64,000 bases of DNA, from positions 2,232,001 to 2,296,000 of the forward strand of contig NZ_LT906438.1 in assembly GCF_900186955.1 (NCBI RefSeq), read 5' to 3'. Each line of letters begins with the position of its first letter. Position 1 is the first letter of the stretch. Both the position numbers and the translations under genes were made by a program. Shown piece after piece: positions 1 through 9,209 of this stretch. The stretch is from Bacillus pumilus (GTDB lineage Bacteria; Bacillota; Bacilli; Bacillales; Bacillaceae). The notes beneath the pieces were generated by a model. The model did not search any database and was not told the DNA's origin. It saw only the letters and a list, made by a program, of their open reading frames with translations.

Positions 1-314
1 ACAAGTGCTAATGGCGTGAAACCATAAAAGTAACTGACCACAATCACAAGAATTATCGCTCCTCTTGTTAAATCAGCAAAACACATCCAAAATTTCAATT
101 GATGCGGCTTCATCATTGGGGTAATTAGCGGCCCAACAATGGCTTGCGGAACAAAGCTGACCGCAATAAAAAAGGCTGTTCCAATTGCCCCTTTTCCGCC
201 TAGTACTAAAAGCCACAAGATGGTGTTGAAAGATAAACTATCAGCTGTTATTTTGCACATTTTAGACATAAATAAGTAAGTGAAATTCCTTTTCCACAGG
301 CTTTGAGCACTCAA
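1..314 (-). CDS. MFS transporter, N-terminal part (runs off left edge)
   Basis: Only the first about 104 residues lie in the window. They begin MSAQSLWKRNFTYLFMSKMC and continue with long hydrophobic stretches, including the segment FFIAVSFVPQAIVGPLITPM. This spacing of a charged N-terminus, helix, 'F(V/L)PQ..GP' turn and second helix is typical of the MFS_3/efflux type of major facilitator. The start is a TTG at 314: AGGGAG lies 10 nt upstream, whereas the later in-frame ATG codons at 269 and 260 lack a ribosome site and would cut into the first conserved segment. Substrate is unknown. It is read away from yqgT. I do not know this gene as a yqgT neighbour in B. subtilis, so it may mark a synteny break. 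Confidence 0.75.
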   Translation of the reverse strand, partial: MSAQSLWKRNFTYLFMSKMCKITADSLSFNTILWLLVLGGKGAIGTAFFIAVSFVPQAIVGPLITPMMKPHQLKFWMCFADLTRGAIILVIVVSYFYGFTPLAL

Positions 315-364
315 TGATCGACATCTCCCTAAAACATATCCTTTTTTTTACATCCATACCTTTC

Positions 365-393
365 ACAATAGCTCACAATTTGGCCTTCGTCAA
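365..393 (-). promoter_or_regulatory. Sigma-A-type promoter of the MFS gene
   Basis: On the minus strand TTGACG (388-393) and TATTGT (365-370) are separated by exactly 17 nt. Transcription would start near 358, some 45 nt before the TTG start. Five of six bases match the -35 consensus. Confidence 0.6.
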
Positions 394-447
394 TTGCCCT
401 AACATTATTTTTATTGACAATAAGAAATTGCTTCATGTTCAAATGTA

Positions 448-470
448 AAAAGCACCTGACAGGTGCTTTT
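448..470. terminator. Terminator hairpin, copy 1 (bidirectional)
   Basis: AAAAGCACC-TGACA-GGTGCTTTT forms a 9-bp stem with a 5-nt loop. It is followed by a T run in the minus direction (GGTGCTTTTTAC) and by TTTT in the plus direction. In the minus direction it is the only one of the hairpins downstream of yqgT that has a proper T run, so it is probably the original yqgT terminator. An identical core recurs at 645-667. Confidence 0.7.
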
Positions 471-478
471 AGATTGTT

Positions 479-517
479 GACAAAGTGCTAAAATGATTTT
501 TATTTTAGCACTTTGTC
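479..517. repeat. Perfect 16-bp inverted repeat with 7-nt loop
   Basis: GACAAAGTGCTAAAAT (479-494) is the exact reverse complement of ATTTTAGCACTTTGTC (502-517). There is no long T run on either side, so it is not a standard terminator. It also contains a TTGACA at 478-483 with a weak TATTTT 18 nt downstream on the plus strand. Confidence 0.75.
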
Positions 518-522
518 TTCTT

Positions 523-646
523 TTCAGCGTGATAGAAAACCTTTGAAGTCTAGGAAGGGCGAGCACTGGCGCGGAGCGAATTGAACATTCGTGAGCACCA
601 GCGCGCAGACCTGACAACGAATGCGAGGGTTTGTCTACACGCTGAA
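523..646. repeat. Structured element with 9-bp terminal inverted repeats
   Basis: TTCAGCGTG (523-531) and CACGCTGAA (638-646) are perfectly complementary, and the pairing extends imperfectly inwards (TAGAAAACC against GGTTTGTCTA). Inside lie two similar direct segments, GAGCACTGGCGCGGAG and GAGCACCAGCGCGCAG, and a small CGAAT/ATTCG hairpin. An open frame crosses it on the minus strand (411-617), but it has no convincing ribosome site and spans the hairpins, so I treat it as spurious. The element could be a dispersed palindromic repeat, a MITE-like insertion or a structured RNA. Its local GC richness contrasts with the AT-rich flanks. Confidence 0.55.
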
Positions 647-667
647 AGCACCTGACAGGTGCTTTTT
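645..667 (+). terminator. Terminator hairpin, copy 2
   Basis: AAAGCACC-TGACA-GGTGCTTTTT forms an 8-bp stem with five T on the plus strand. In the minus direction the hairpin is followed by TTTCAGCG, which is a poor terminator. It abuts the yqgT stop codon (666-668). The 22 nt at 645-666 are identical to 449-470. Confidence 0.65.
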
Positions 668-1790
668 AACACTTACATGCTTCCCATAACAACCGCTTTG
701 TTTTCTCATAGATCGTGTCAAATTGATTCATGGAAAGAGGATTTTTTCCTAGGCCAAGCTCGACTGTATACCCCTCATTGTGACATTGATAAATAAACCA
801 ATCGCGATAGCCTGCATAGCTGTCAAGATATTGAACCGGTTTATAGCCGCTTACTTGTTCGAATCGTTTGACCGTTTCTTTTGAGATGGCTGGTTCATGA
901 CCAAGAAACCCCCAGTATATCTCTTCCCCTTGTGTATGGAGAGCAACAAGCCTGTCAAAGCGTTTTCGTAACGCTAGATTTGCCATCGCTTTCGCTTCTG
1001 GCTCTGTTAGCGGCTGATACCCAGGAAAACCTCGATTGGACGGAGCCTTAGTTTCATAACGGTAGTATTCGATCTCCCAATAAGCAGGAAATTGATTGTT
1101 CAAATCCACCCCTCGTATATTTGCTTTCCACTCCTGATAGTCAGCATATCCATCATGTAGCGGTGTGAATTCTTCACTGCTCAGACCAAGTGACTCTGGT
1201 CCATTTCGTACGAGGTCCACACCATCTGGATTCACCAATGGTACGATAGAGAGAGCTGTGGTTCGCAGAATATGAACGGCTTCATGATGCCTTGCTTGCA
1301 CCGGGTCAGATGCAGCCAAACACAGCGATTTCAGCCATTTTATTAAAACAGACGTCGTGATCCATTCATTTGCATGAAAAGAGGCATTCAAATGAATAGA
1401 ATGTAAATGCTGAACAGGCTCTGTTCGGATTTCATAAATAGGTGTATCAAGCACTGAATGACCTATGATGCTCATTTGAAGAAAAGGAAATGCGGCTTTC
1501 AAGTGGCTCAACTCTTCTTCTAATTGAGCACTATCATATTCAAAGGTTCCATTGATCCAATCATCGGATTGCTGCAGCCTGTATGGCGCAATAAATTTCT
1601 GCAGCTCACCTATGGAAGAAAATGAATGGATGCCTTCCGGAAGTCGATATCCCGGTAAAAGGAGGTACTCATTGCTGATTTGATTGGATAAATGGAAAGC
1701 TGCATTCCCTATCCCTAACTGCTTTGCTACATGATCCTTTTCCTCTCCATCTAGCTGCCATTCAATTTTCCCAAACGACGTTGTCTTCAT
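666..1790 (-). CDS. yqgT: Gamma-D-glutamyl-L-diamino acid endopeptidase I-like, M14 metallopeptidase
   Basis: This 374-residue protein belongs to the zinc carboxypeptidase (M14) family that cuts gamma-D-glutamyl-diaminopimelate bonds in peptidoglycan peptides. Zinc ligands are visible as H139-x2-E142 and H285, and the catalytic glutamate as E344 in TVELGLG. Residues about 20-55 look like a single LysM-type wall-binding segment (GIGNAAFHLSN...LLPGYRLPEG). There is no signal peptide, so action may be cytoplasmic (muropeptide recycling) or in the spore. Length matches B. subtilis YqgT. The start has GAGGAGGG 5 nt upstream. The stop codon abuts a terminator hairpin. Confidence 0.9.
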   Translation of the reverse strand: MKTTSFGKIEWQLDGEEKDHVAKQLGIGNAAFHLSNQISNEYLLLPGYRLPEGIHSFSSIGELQKFIAPYRLQQSDDWINGTFEYDSAQLEEELSHLKAAFPFLQMSIIGHSVLDTPIYEIRTEPVQHLHSIHLNASFHANEWITTSVLIKWLKSLCLAASDPVQARHHEAVHILRTTALSIVPLVNPDGVDLVRNGPESLGLSSEEFTPLHDGYADYQEWKANIRGVDLNNQFPAYWEIEYYRYETKAPSNRGFPGYQPLTEPEAKAMANLALRKRFDRLVALHTQGEEIYWGFLGHEPAISKETVKRFEQVSGYKPVQYLDSYAGYRDWFIYQCHNEGYTVELGLGKNPLSMNQFDTIYEKTKRLLWEACKC

Positions 1791-1828
1791 TTACATCCCT
1801 CCTCTCATACTATATGAGCCGGCAGACC

Positions 1829-1869
1829 AAAAAAGAAAACCTCTGCATGTAAAAATAACAGAGGTTTTC
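1829..1869 (-). terminator. Terminator of yqgS
   Basis: GAAAACCTCTG and CAGAGGTTTTC pair over 11 bp, followed by six T in the minus direction. Confidence 0.85.
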
Positions 1870-1876
1870 TCGTATG

Positions 1877-3796
1877 TTAGGACGCCTTTTTTAGCTGAGT
1901 TTCATCTTCTTTTTTGGATGGAGAATGGTCCGGGCTATTCCGGTCATAAAATCTAAGGAGATCCCCATAGATGATTTGATCAGAGAATTGGAGCTCTTGC
2001 TTTGCCTTCTCTTCATAAGACTGACACACAGTCTCATCATCTCTTGGCTCACCCGTTTTTTTATTGTAGCAAACACCATCTGTGAACACACTGTCCTTCG
2101 TAATAAAACTGCCATCACGAAGCACGGTAAAATCATTCGTATCTTTCGATAAAAGGTCATGGCCAAATTGAATTTGTTTACTTGTATCAATTCCTAATAG
2201 ATTGAGTACAGTTGGGCGGAGATCGACCTGACCACCTACCGTATCAATTTCTTTTGGATGTTGGTCTGTGATCCCTGGAATGTGTACAACAAACGGGACT
2301 TTTTGAAGCTGCACTTCTTCAAATGGCGTAATCTCTTTATTTAAAAATTGCCCCATGGCTTCGTTATGGTTTTCCGAAATTCCATAGTGATCCCCATATA
2401 AAACAAAGATGGAATTTTCGTACAAACCTGTTTCCTTCATTTTTTCAAAGAAAATCTTCAGCGCCTCATCTTGATATCGCACTGTAGGAAAGAACTTGTT
2501 TAGCGTTTTGCTCTTAGAATCATATTCATCAATGAGCTTATCTTCTTCATCTAGATCAAACGGAAAGTGATTCGTTAATGTAATCAATCTCGTATAGAAA
2601 GGCTGCGGGATCGATTTCATCAATTCCGCTGACTGTTCGAAGAATGGACCATCTTTCAGCCCCCAGCCAACTGAATTTTCTTCATTTACATCAAATGATT
2701 TAATATCAAAAAACTTATCGTAGCCAAAGCTATCGTAGATCAGGTCACGGTTCCAGAAACTTTTGTTATTCGCATGAATGACAGAAGAATGGTACCCCTC
2801 ATCCTTTAACAGCTCAGGTGTGGCTGTAAACTCATTGCTTGGATTTGTGAAGAACACAGCCCCTCTTCCAAGTGGATAGAGAGAGTTATCAACAATAAAC
2901 TCTGAGTCAGATGTTTTCCCTTGACCTGTTTGATGATAGAAATTAGTAAAGTTGTAGCTTTTCTTGATTAATTTGTTTAAAAACGGGGTGATTTCTTTCC
3001 CGTTTAGTTTTTCATTGATCACGAAACTTTGTGTAGATTCAAGTGAGACAAGAATGACATTTCGTCCTTTTGCTTGACCAAACGTCTTTTCATTACGGTC
3101 GGTTTGATTTGCACTTATATAGTTTTCAATTTCTGTTAAGCTATTGCTGTCAGCAAGGGCTCGTTGAGCAGACTGCTTCGATTGCAGCACTCCATCATAA
3201 ATATGGAAATTATATAAGCTGATATTTTTCACCAGCATCTCACGGTCAAATGAGCGAGTGAGCAGTTCTGGTCTCTCTGTTTCAGCCAAACCAAGGTTAA
3301 AGAAGAAAGTCGCTGCCACAAATAAATAATAGGCTGCTCGTTCTTTTCGTGAAATGGTGACATCCGTTCTAAAGGAAGGCTGCTTTTTATAGAGCCACAT
3401 TAAAATGATAATATCAACGAACATTAGAAAATCGACTGGTTCAATTAAAGAGGTAATACTTGACCCGAGGTCACCCATATTGTTTGTTTGAAATAGGACG
3501 GGGATGGTTAAAAAGTCACTATAGAATCGATAAAACACAATGTTAGCTAACAAAATAAATGTCAGAATAAAGCTCGTCACGATGATATATCGATTGCGAT
3601 TTTTTTCTTTCATAAATAAACCGATTCCGAAGATAAACAAGATAAAGCTAAGCGGATTAATAAACAGGATGAACTCCTGCATGAAATTTTCTATTTTAAT
3701 ATTGAAGCTAGATTTATAGATAACATAGGTTTTGACCCACATGAGCAATGTCGCAATCAGTAAAAATGAAATCGCCTTTAATCTTTTCTTTCGCAT
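1877..3796 (-). CDS. yqgS: Lipoteichoic acid synthase-type membrane phosphoglycerol transferase
   Basis: The protein has 639 residues. Five hydrophobic segments occupy roughly residues 1-165, followed by an extracellular sulfatase-like domain. The nucleophile is T295 in [11 protein letters not shown]253 (SLEST) is a likely metal ligand, and YGDHYG carries further ligands. This is the LtaS paralogue architecture: polymerisation of glycerol phosphate from phosphatidylglycerol onto lipoteichoic acid outside the membrane. In B. subtilis, LtaS paralogues have overlapping roles, and YqgS is linked to sporulation. The start has AGGAGG 5 nt upstream, and a strong terminator follows. The C-terminus ends in a charged tail. 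Confidence 0.9.
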   Translation of the reverse strand: MRKKRLKAISFLLIATLLMWVKTYVIYKSSFNIKIENFMQEFILFINPLSFILFIFGIGLFMKEKNRNRYIIVTSFILTFILLANIVFYRFYSDFLTIPVLFQTNNMGDLGSSITSLIEPVDFLMFVDIIILMWLYKKQPSFRTDVTISRKERAAYYLFVAATFFFNLGLAETERPELLTRSFDREMLVKNISLYNFHIYDGVLQSKQSAQRALADSNSLTEIENYISANQTDRNEKTFGQAKGRNVILVSLESTQSFVINEKLNGKEITPFLNKLIKKSYNFTNFYHQTGQGKTSDSEFIVDNSLYPLGRGAVFFTNPSNEFTATPELLKDEGYHSSVIHANNKSFWNRDLIYDSFGYDKFFDIKSFDVNEENSVGWGLKDGPFFEQSAELMKSIPQPFYTRLITLTNHFPFDLDEEDKLIDEYDSKSKTLNKFFPTVRYQDEALKIFFEKMKETGLYENSIFVLYGDHYGISENHNEAMGQFLNKEITPFEEVQLQKVPFVVHIPGITDQHPKEIDTVGGQVDLRPTVLNLLGIDTSKQIQFGHDLLSKDTNDFTVLRDGSFITKDSVFTDGVCYNKKTGEPRDDETVCQSYEEKAKQELQFSDQIIYGDLLRFYDRNSPDHSPSKKEDETQLKKAS

Positions 3797-4009
3797 TGTA
3801 ACCTCCTTATGCTAAGCGAGCACTCAAGCTAGGGATACACCCTAATTATTGGTGCTTCTTCAAAAATAACTAAACTATATCTTATCCTGTATGTGCTGGA
3901 AAATCAATGTCTTTTTCCTCATGACAAACTTATGAATATGCTAAACATTTCATTTCATGCCCATCTATCGCTTTTTTTAATAAAAATGACATCATGATGA
4001 CTTTTTTGT

Positions 4010-4963
4010 TTAAGACAACCATTTGTTTTTTGCCATCCATGCACCGCCGATGACTCCTGCATCGTTTCCGAGAGAGGCAATCACGACTTCGACATCATCA
4101 GCGCAAGGCGGAAATGCGTGATGCTTAACAACGCGTTCTACTTTACTGCGAAGGAGCTCACCTGCTTTTGAAACACCGCCGCCAATCACGATTTTTGTTG
4201 GGTTTAACGCACTGGCAAGATTCGCTAACACAAGCCCAAGATGAGTCGTCACTTCTTCTACGACACGCATGGCAAGATCATCTCCACTTTCAGCGGCCTT
4301 AAACACTTCCTTTGCAGTCAGCGAAGTGAGCGTGCCAAGTGAAGATGTATGCTGCTCTGTTACTAATTTATCCTTTGCAAGCCGGACGATGCCAGTCGCA
4401 GATGCAATGGTTTCAATACAGCCTGTTCTCCCGCAATTACACGGTGCTCCTTGGAATGGAACGGCACAAATATGGCCAATTTCTCCGCCAGCCCCTGTCT
4501 CACCTTGAACAACTTCACCATTTACAATAATGCCGCCGCCAACACCTGTGCCAAGTGTGACCATCAGGATGTTTTTTGCGCCATCGCCTGCACCCTTCCA
4601 CATTTCACCGAGTGCAGCAATATTCGCATCATTTTCGATGACAGATGGAAGTCCGGTCTCTGCCTCTAGGTGATCTTTGAGTGGATAGTTTGTCCAGCCG
4701 AGATTCGTTGTTTTATAGACAATCCCAGATACTTTATCTACAGGCCCAGGTGCACCCATTCCAATCCCAATCAGCGCTGATTTGGGCATACTGATTTCGA
4801 CTAGTTTGTGGTCAATTGATTTGGCAATATCGACTGTGATCGTCTGCCCTGATTTATCCGTAGGAATCTCCCACTTATGCTGAATTTCACCATATAGGTT
4901 AATGAACGCAAGCTTAATTGTCGTACCGCCAAGATCAACTCCTACAAACCAATCCCCGATCAT
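4010..4963 (-). CDS. glcK: Glucokinase (ROK family)
   Basis: This ATP-dependent glucose kinase has 317 residues and feeds glucose-6-phosphate into glycolysis. The phosphate-binding motif DLGGTT is at 10-15, the catalytic aspartate is D112 (ENDAN), and the glycine-rich LGTGVGGG is near 137-144. The zinc motif is complete: H164, then C175, C177 and C182 in CNCGRTGC. Length equals that of B. subtilis GlcK. It lies 13 nt after yqgQ, so the two are probably cotranscribed. The ATG is preceded by AAGGTGGAGGG. Confidence 0.95.
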   Translation of the reverse strand: MIGDWFVGVDLGGTTIKLAFINLYGEIQHKWEIPTDKSGQTITVDIAKSIDHKLVEISMPKSALIGIGMGAPGPVDKVSGIVYKTTNLGWTNYPLKDHLEAETGLPSVIENDANIAALGEMWKGAGDGAKNILMVTLGTGVGGGIIVNGEVVQGETGAGGEIGHICAVPFQGAPCNCGRTGCIETIASATGIVRLAKDKLVTEQHTSSLGTLTSLTAKEVFKAAESGDDLAMRVVEEVTTHLGLVLANLASALNPTKIVIGGGVSKAGELLRSKVERVVKHHAFPPCADDVEVVIASLGNDAGVIGGAWMAKNKWLS

Positions 4964-4976
4964 ATGCCCTCCACCT

Positions 4977-5180
4977 TCACATTGTTTTTCGATTTAATTT
5001 GGCTAGTTCCATTTGAAGAATCGTCATTGCGTTTAACCATTCTGTCCGGTCAATAATGCCCGATGTATACATTTCCTTCAGTTCATCTGCCATAAAATCT
5101 AATTCCACTTCACGATCTCCGAAATACACATAATTTCCAAATCTCATGAGCAGCTGCTGTACATCATATAACGTTTTCAT
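4977..5180 (-). CDS. yqgQ: YqgQ, small DUF910-family protein
   Basis: This 67-residue acidic, helical protein begins [20 protein letters not shown]. It matches the small YqgQ family, which has a known helical-bundle fold and no assigned function. The start at 5180 is chosen because GGTGG lies 5 nt upstream; a longer frame to 5192 has no ribosome site. It sits between gluP and glcK as in B. subtilis. Confidence 0.85.
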   Translation of the reverse strand: MKTLYDVQQLLMRFGNYVYFGDREVELDFMADELKEMYTSGIIDRTEWLNAMTILQMELAKLNRKTM

Positions 5181-5250
5181 TGTTTCCACCATTTCTTCTC
5201 ATCAACAGATAGGATAAGCGTATTCATAAATGCGCTTTCAGTCAAGTCAT

Positions 5251-6789
5251 TCAATGTGTTTGCGTGTTTTCAATATATTGTTTCAGCTTTAAAAATTGAT
5301 CATTTTTTGGATCTTGGTCTAACCCTTTTTCTATTAGTTCCTCTGCTTTCGCTGTCTCTCCTTTTTCTACGTACAACAACGATAAATGATACAGTTTATT
5401 TGGATCATCTGGATTTTTTTTAAGCGACTTTTGTAAAAATCCAATCGCTTTGTCAAGGTGTCCGAGCTGGGCTTCCGATAGTGCATATATATGTAGAGCC
5501 TCAGCTGATGCATCCTTTTGATATACATATTCCTCTAGACGTTTACTTGCTTCGTTATAGTTCTTGTCATCAAATAAACTTGCTGCCTCACTTACTGCTG
5601 CCGCTTCCTTTTGATCGTCTGAATGAAACCCTGTATACAATCCAAAACCACCAATCAACAGTAGAACAATACTAGCAAGAAACATTTTGACAGGCTTCAC
5701 CTGTTTAGGAAGCCGGACAGCTAAAGCCGCTAAAAAACCGCCAACCAGACCGCCAAGGTGCCCTGCGTTATCAATACCTGATACGGTAAAGCCGATCCCT
5801 AAATTGATGAGGATGATCACAATAATATTTGTCCCCATCGTCCGGAAGAAGAGCTTGCGGTTAGAAATTGCCAAATATAATAGTGCACCTAAGCATCCAA
5901 AGATCGCGCCTGATGCACCGGCTGCGATGGCCGTATTAAAGACAAAGCTCGCTATGGAACCAAAAGTGCCGGAAATGAAATAGATGAGCAAAAATCTCCA
6001 TGAGCCATAAATTTTCTCAACAGCCGCTCCGACAGACCAAAGAGCAAATGTATTAAAGAGTAAGTGTGTCAAGCCAATATGCAAAAACATTGGTGTAATC
6101 AGACGCCACCATTCTCCATCTAAGATCAGCCCATTATTTTTAGCACCAAACGCTGTCAAAGTTGCCGTATTGGTACTTCCGCCAAATAGTTCAAGTAAAA
6201 GAAACATCACCACTTGAACAGCGATGAACAGGTAGGTGAAAATCGGTCTGCCATTTTGAAAAACGGCCCGTTCTCGTTCACGCTGCTTTTCCTGATCATC
6301 AAATGCTTGAAGTACGCTCACTTTAAGCTGGATGACATCTTCAGCTGTGTCTCTTTTTGCCTCTTCTACATCCACTGTCAGAGATGTATTGAGCCATTTT
6401 TGCAGCTCATTTACGTCGTGTTGAAGAGTGTCTGCATTCAGTAATACAGGTGTAACCGTCACCTTTTGCTTTTTTTGCGGTTGACCGTTTAGGTCCTCCC
6501 AATCATCTACAGGGTCGTCAGCTGTAAATTGGAGCTGTAAGAGATGCAGAGAACGTTTACGCATGGCCTCTCTCAGCTGATCCATCCGATACGTCTGTTC
6601 TTCGATATCTCGAACGATCTCCTGTTTAAAATTCACATCTTTTCTATATAGACGGATGAGATCATACCCTGAGTTTCGTGGTGCTTCAAAAAATATTTCA
6701 TCTTCTGGAAACGGACTTTGAATCATCTCGTACCCTTTTTGTCTTAATTCATCAACAACTCGCCAAAATAAACTATCTATGACATTCAT
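5251..6789 (-). CDS. gluP: Rhomboid intramembrane serine protease GluP
   Basis: The protein has 512 residues. A cytoplasmic N-terminal domain (1-180) is followed by about seven membrane segments (180-390) and C-terminal TPR repeats (about 400-510). The catalytic serine is S293 in GASGAIFG and the partner histidine is H344 in GHLGGL. In B. subtilis YqgP/GluP cleaves membrane proteins, including the magnesium transporter MgtE together with FtsH, and affects glucose uptake and cell division. GGAGCG lies ahead of the ATG. It heads the gluP-yqgQ-glcK cluster. Confidence 0.95.
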   Translation of the reverse strand: MNVIDSLFWRVVDELRQKGYEMIQSPFPEDEIFFEAPRNSGYDLIRLYRKDVNFKQEIVRDIEEQTYRMDQLREAMRKRSLHLLQLQFTADDPVDDWEDLNGQPQKKQKVTVTPVLLNADTLQHDVNELQKWLNTSLTVDVEEAKRDTAEDVIQLKVSVLQAFDDQEKQRERERAVFQNGRPIFTYLFIAVQVVMFLLLELFGGSTNTATLTAFGAKNNGLILDGEWWRLITPMFLHIGLTHLLFNTFALWSVGAAVEKIYGSWRFLLIYFISGTFGSIASFVFNTAIAAGASGAIFGCLGALLYLAISNRKLFFRTMGTNIIVIILINLGIGFTVSGIDNAGHLGGLVGGFLAALAVRLPKQVKPVKMFLASIVLLLIGGFGLYTGFHSDDQKEAAAVSEAASLFDDKNYNEASKRLEEYVYQKDASAEALHIYALSEAQLGHLDKAIGFLQKSLKKNPDDPNKLYHLSLLYVEKGETAKAEELIEKGLDQDPKNDQFLKLKQYIENTQTH

Positions 6790-6851
6790 TCATTCGCGCT
6801 CCATTTTTTACATTATTATAACAAGAATCGTTCTGATCCGCATTTCTGAAC

Positions 6852-6877
6852 AAAAAAATCCCGGCGTCTGCGGGATT
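6852..6877 (-). terminator. Terminator of yqgO
   Basis: AATCCCG and CGGGATT pair over 7 bp followed by seven T. The yqgO stop codon lies inside the stem. Confidence 0.8.
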
Positions 6878-7049
6878 AGAATGCTTGGCGAATAAATTTC
6901 GTCCGAAAATATGGGATTTTCATCAGCCACTTAATAAAAAAGTGACGCACTTGATTTTGACCTAAGATCAAATTCATCAGCCGGTAACGATTTTGCACGA
7001 GAACGAATGCAAACAATGTGAACACAATGCTCCAAATCATTTTATTCAT
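6876..7049 (-). CDS. yqgO: YqgO-like small membrane protein
   Basis: This 57-residue protein has one N-terminal hydrophobic segment (MIWSIVFTLFAFVLV) and a basic, aromatic tail (KWLMKIPYFRTKFIRQAF). The function is not known. Two adjacent ATG codons are possible (7052 and 7049). The second sits 7 nt after AGGAGG and is preferred. The longer frame to 7142 has no ribosome site. The name rests on position and size. Confidence 0.7.
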   Translation of the reverse strand: MNKMIWSIVFTLFAFVLVQNRYRLMNLILGQNQVRHFFIKWLMKIPYFRTKFIRQAF

Positions 7050-7138
7050 CATATTCCCTCCTATGTTCGTATCGTGGCTTAAATAGGATGTGTTTATGCA
7101 TGAACCATCATTTTTATCGCTTACCATGTGATATGCTT

Positions 7139-7603
7139 TCACACTCTAATCCCTTGTTCTTTTGATTGAATATAATAGACCTCTTCACACTCAGATTGAT
7201 CATAAGAAACGTCAAATTGATGAAGATCGATTAAATCCTTGAACGTATGAGGCAGCTTACAATTCTGCTCTACCTCTTCTATCTTGTGAGGGAAGTAATT
7301 GTCGTATGGATTTGGTGTATGAACATATACAGCGTCTAAACCAGGGTCATGTTCGTGAATACAAATCCATGTTTGGTATGGCTTTTCAAAGCCTTCAAGC
7401 TGTTTTAACAGCCTATGATATAAAGCGATATGGGCTTTGATATGCTCTCTTCTTATTTTTAAGCTATTTTCCCCGACCCCAAAAAAATCAAAGTGCGTAT
7501 GCCAAAAATAAAACCATGAATCCTGATCGAGTTTTAGGTCACAAGTATTCACTTCCTCCCACATATTGCGGAAGTATCTTTTCTTTCCACGAAATTTTTT
7601 CAA
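7139..7603 (-). CDS. Unrecognised 154-residue protein
   Basis: I do not recognise this family. The protein is soluble with no signal peptide. It has a basic N-terminus (MKKFRGKKRYFRN), then an aromatic and histidine-rich acidic body with WFYFWHTHFDFFG, a helical segment around 50-70 and ICIHEHDPGLDAVYVHTPNP. The frame is very probably real: it spans 154 codons and uses a TTG start 6 nt after a perfect AGGAGGT. It lies between yqgN and yqgO, where I do not expect a gene from B. subtilis. Possible ideas such as an immunity-type protein are guesses only. Confidence 0.75.
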   Translation of the reverse strand: MKKFRGKKRYFRNMWEEVNTCDLKLDQDSWFYFWHTHFDFFGVGENSLKIRREHIKAHIALYHRLLKQLEGFEKPYQTWICIHEHDPGLDAVYVHTPNPYDNYFPHKIEEVEQNCKLPHTFKDLIDLHQFDVSYDQSECEEVYYIQSKEQGIRV

Positions 7604-7648
7604 AACGGACCTCCTATCAGCTAAAATGCCATGACCTTATGAAACAAC

Positions 7649-7684
7649 AAAAAGCCCGTTCTTTGGACAATGAGCGGACTTTTA
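7649..7684 (-). terminator. Terminator of yqgN
   Basis: A hairpin with one mismatch and a G-U pair (AAAGTCCGCTC against GAACGGGCTTT in the minus direction) is followed by TTTTTG. It overlaps the end of yqgN. Confidence 0.7.
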
Positions 7685-8242
7685 CTTTTGATATAACGTG
7701 CCTTTTTCACTGACAATCATAGACACCGGTATGTCGTGCGCTTCAGTCGGCACATGCCTGATTTGCTGTAAAGACAGACAAAGTGCAATGGTTCCCCCGT
7801 GATAGTCAGCTAAGTAGCGGTCATAATAGCCGCCCCCAAATCCAATCCGGTAGCCTTTTTGATCGAAGCATACCCCAGGCACAATGATTAAATCAATGGT
7901 TTCTTTATGTACAGCTGTTGATACTTGAGGGTCTGGTTCCAATAGCCCAAAGTAGCTGGGTGTCATCTTTGTTTCGGGTGTATATTCATAAAACATCATC
8001 TCTTTTGTTTTCGGAAAACAGGTAGGGATACATACTGTTTTTCCTTCTTCCCACGCTTTTTCAATTAAAGGCATTGTCGGTATCTCTTTTCCACTAGACA
8101 TCGTCAAAGCGATCGTTTTCGCCTGTTTCCATGCTGGCAGCTGCAATAAGTGCTCATGAAGTAAAGCCGTGCTGCGCTCAAATTCTTCAGCGCTTATTTG
8201 ATCAAGCTTGGCTAATGTTTGAAGGCGAAGCTCCTTTTTCAT
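7682..8242 (-). CDS. yqgN: 5-formyltetrahydrofolate cyclo-ligase
   Basis: This 186-residue enzyme converts 5-formyltetrahydrofolate to 5,10-methenyltetrahydrofolate with ATP, returning stored folate to one-carbon metabolism. The family signature GFGGGYYDRYL is near the C-terminus, and an N-terminal basic helix starts MKKELRLQTLAKLDQ. The start at 8242 has GGGAG 9 nt upstream, while the ATG at 8251 lies directly on that site. Confidence 0.92.
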   Translation of the reverse strand: MKKELRLQTLAKLDQISAEEFERSTALLHEHLLQLPAWKQAKTIALTMSSGKEIPTMPLIEKAWEEGKTVCIPTCFPKTKEMMFYEYTPETKMTPSYFGLLEPDPQVSTAVHKETIDLIIVPGVCFDQKGYRIGFGGGYYDRYLADYHGGTIALCLSLQQIRHVPTEAHDIPVSMIVSEKGTLYQK

Positions 8243-8261
8243 ACAGATCATCTCCCATCAT

Positions 8262-8289
8262 AAAAAAACAGCAGGAAAATTCCCTGCTG
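8262..8289 (-). terminator. Terminator of rpmG
   Basis: CAGCAGG and CCTGCTG form a 7-bp stem with seven T downstream in the minus direction. Confidence 0.85.
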
Positions 8290-8290
8290 C

Positions 8291-8861
<571 letters not shown>

Positions 8862-9209
8862 ATGGAAATTGCAATTATCGGATTGCTTGTTGTCAGTATT
8901 GTACTGATCGCATTCTCATATTTTCAAAGAGAGCCGATTAAAGAAGTCGAGCAGGAACTTGAAACACTTCAACTATCTGCAATGCAAGAAATCTATAAAC
9001 TGAAAAAGAAAATGAAAGTGCTTGAAGAAGAATTACTTGAAACAAACATCGTCGTCCGCAAGCATTCAGAAATTGATCCATCCATCGCAAGACAGATCAT
9101 TTCAAAGCACCAAAATGGCATGTCTCCTGAGGCCATTGCGCGCGCTGAGCATGTATCTGTAGAAGATGTCAACATGATCATTAAAGACAACGAGAGGGTG
9201 CTTGTATGA
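8862..9209 (+). CDS. yqzD: YqzD: membrane-anchored coiled-coil protein with HTH-like C-terminus
   Basis: This 115-residue protein has one N-terminal membrane helix (about residues 3-20). A charged coiled-coil region follows (about 28-70). A C-terminal stretch (about 72-112, with NGMSPEAIARAEHVSVEDVNMII) has the spacing of a helix-turn-helix. Function is unknown. The ATG follows AAAGGTGATGAAAC. It overlaps yqzC by 4 nt (ATGA), implying translational coupling. The gene name is assigned by position next to pst and by size. Confidence 0.75.
   Translation: MEIAIIGLLVVSIVLIAFSYFQREPIKEVEQELETLQLSAMQEIYKLKKKMKVLEEELLETNIVVRKHSEIDPSIARQIISKHQNGMSPEAIARAEHVSVEDVNMIIKDNERVLV

Noticed and set aside
562..580. 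LexA (SOS) box in CGAATTGAACATTCG
   Set aside because: The dyad has five central bases and lacks the GAAC-N4-GTTC pattern.
411..617. Minus-strand open frame of 68 codons across the repeated element
   Set aside because: No ribosome site, low-complexity basic translation, and it runs through both inverted-repeat structures. Most likely spurious.
3975..4005. Terminator hairpin after glcK (CATCATGATG)
   Set aside because: The palindrome has no loop and the flanking complementarity is poor.
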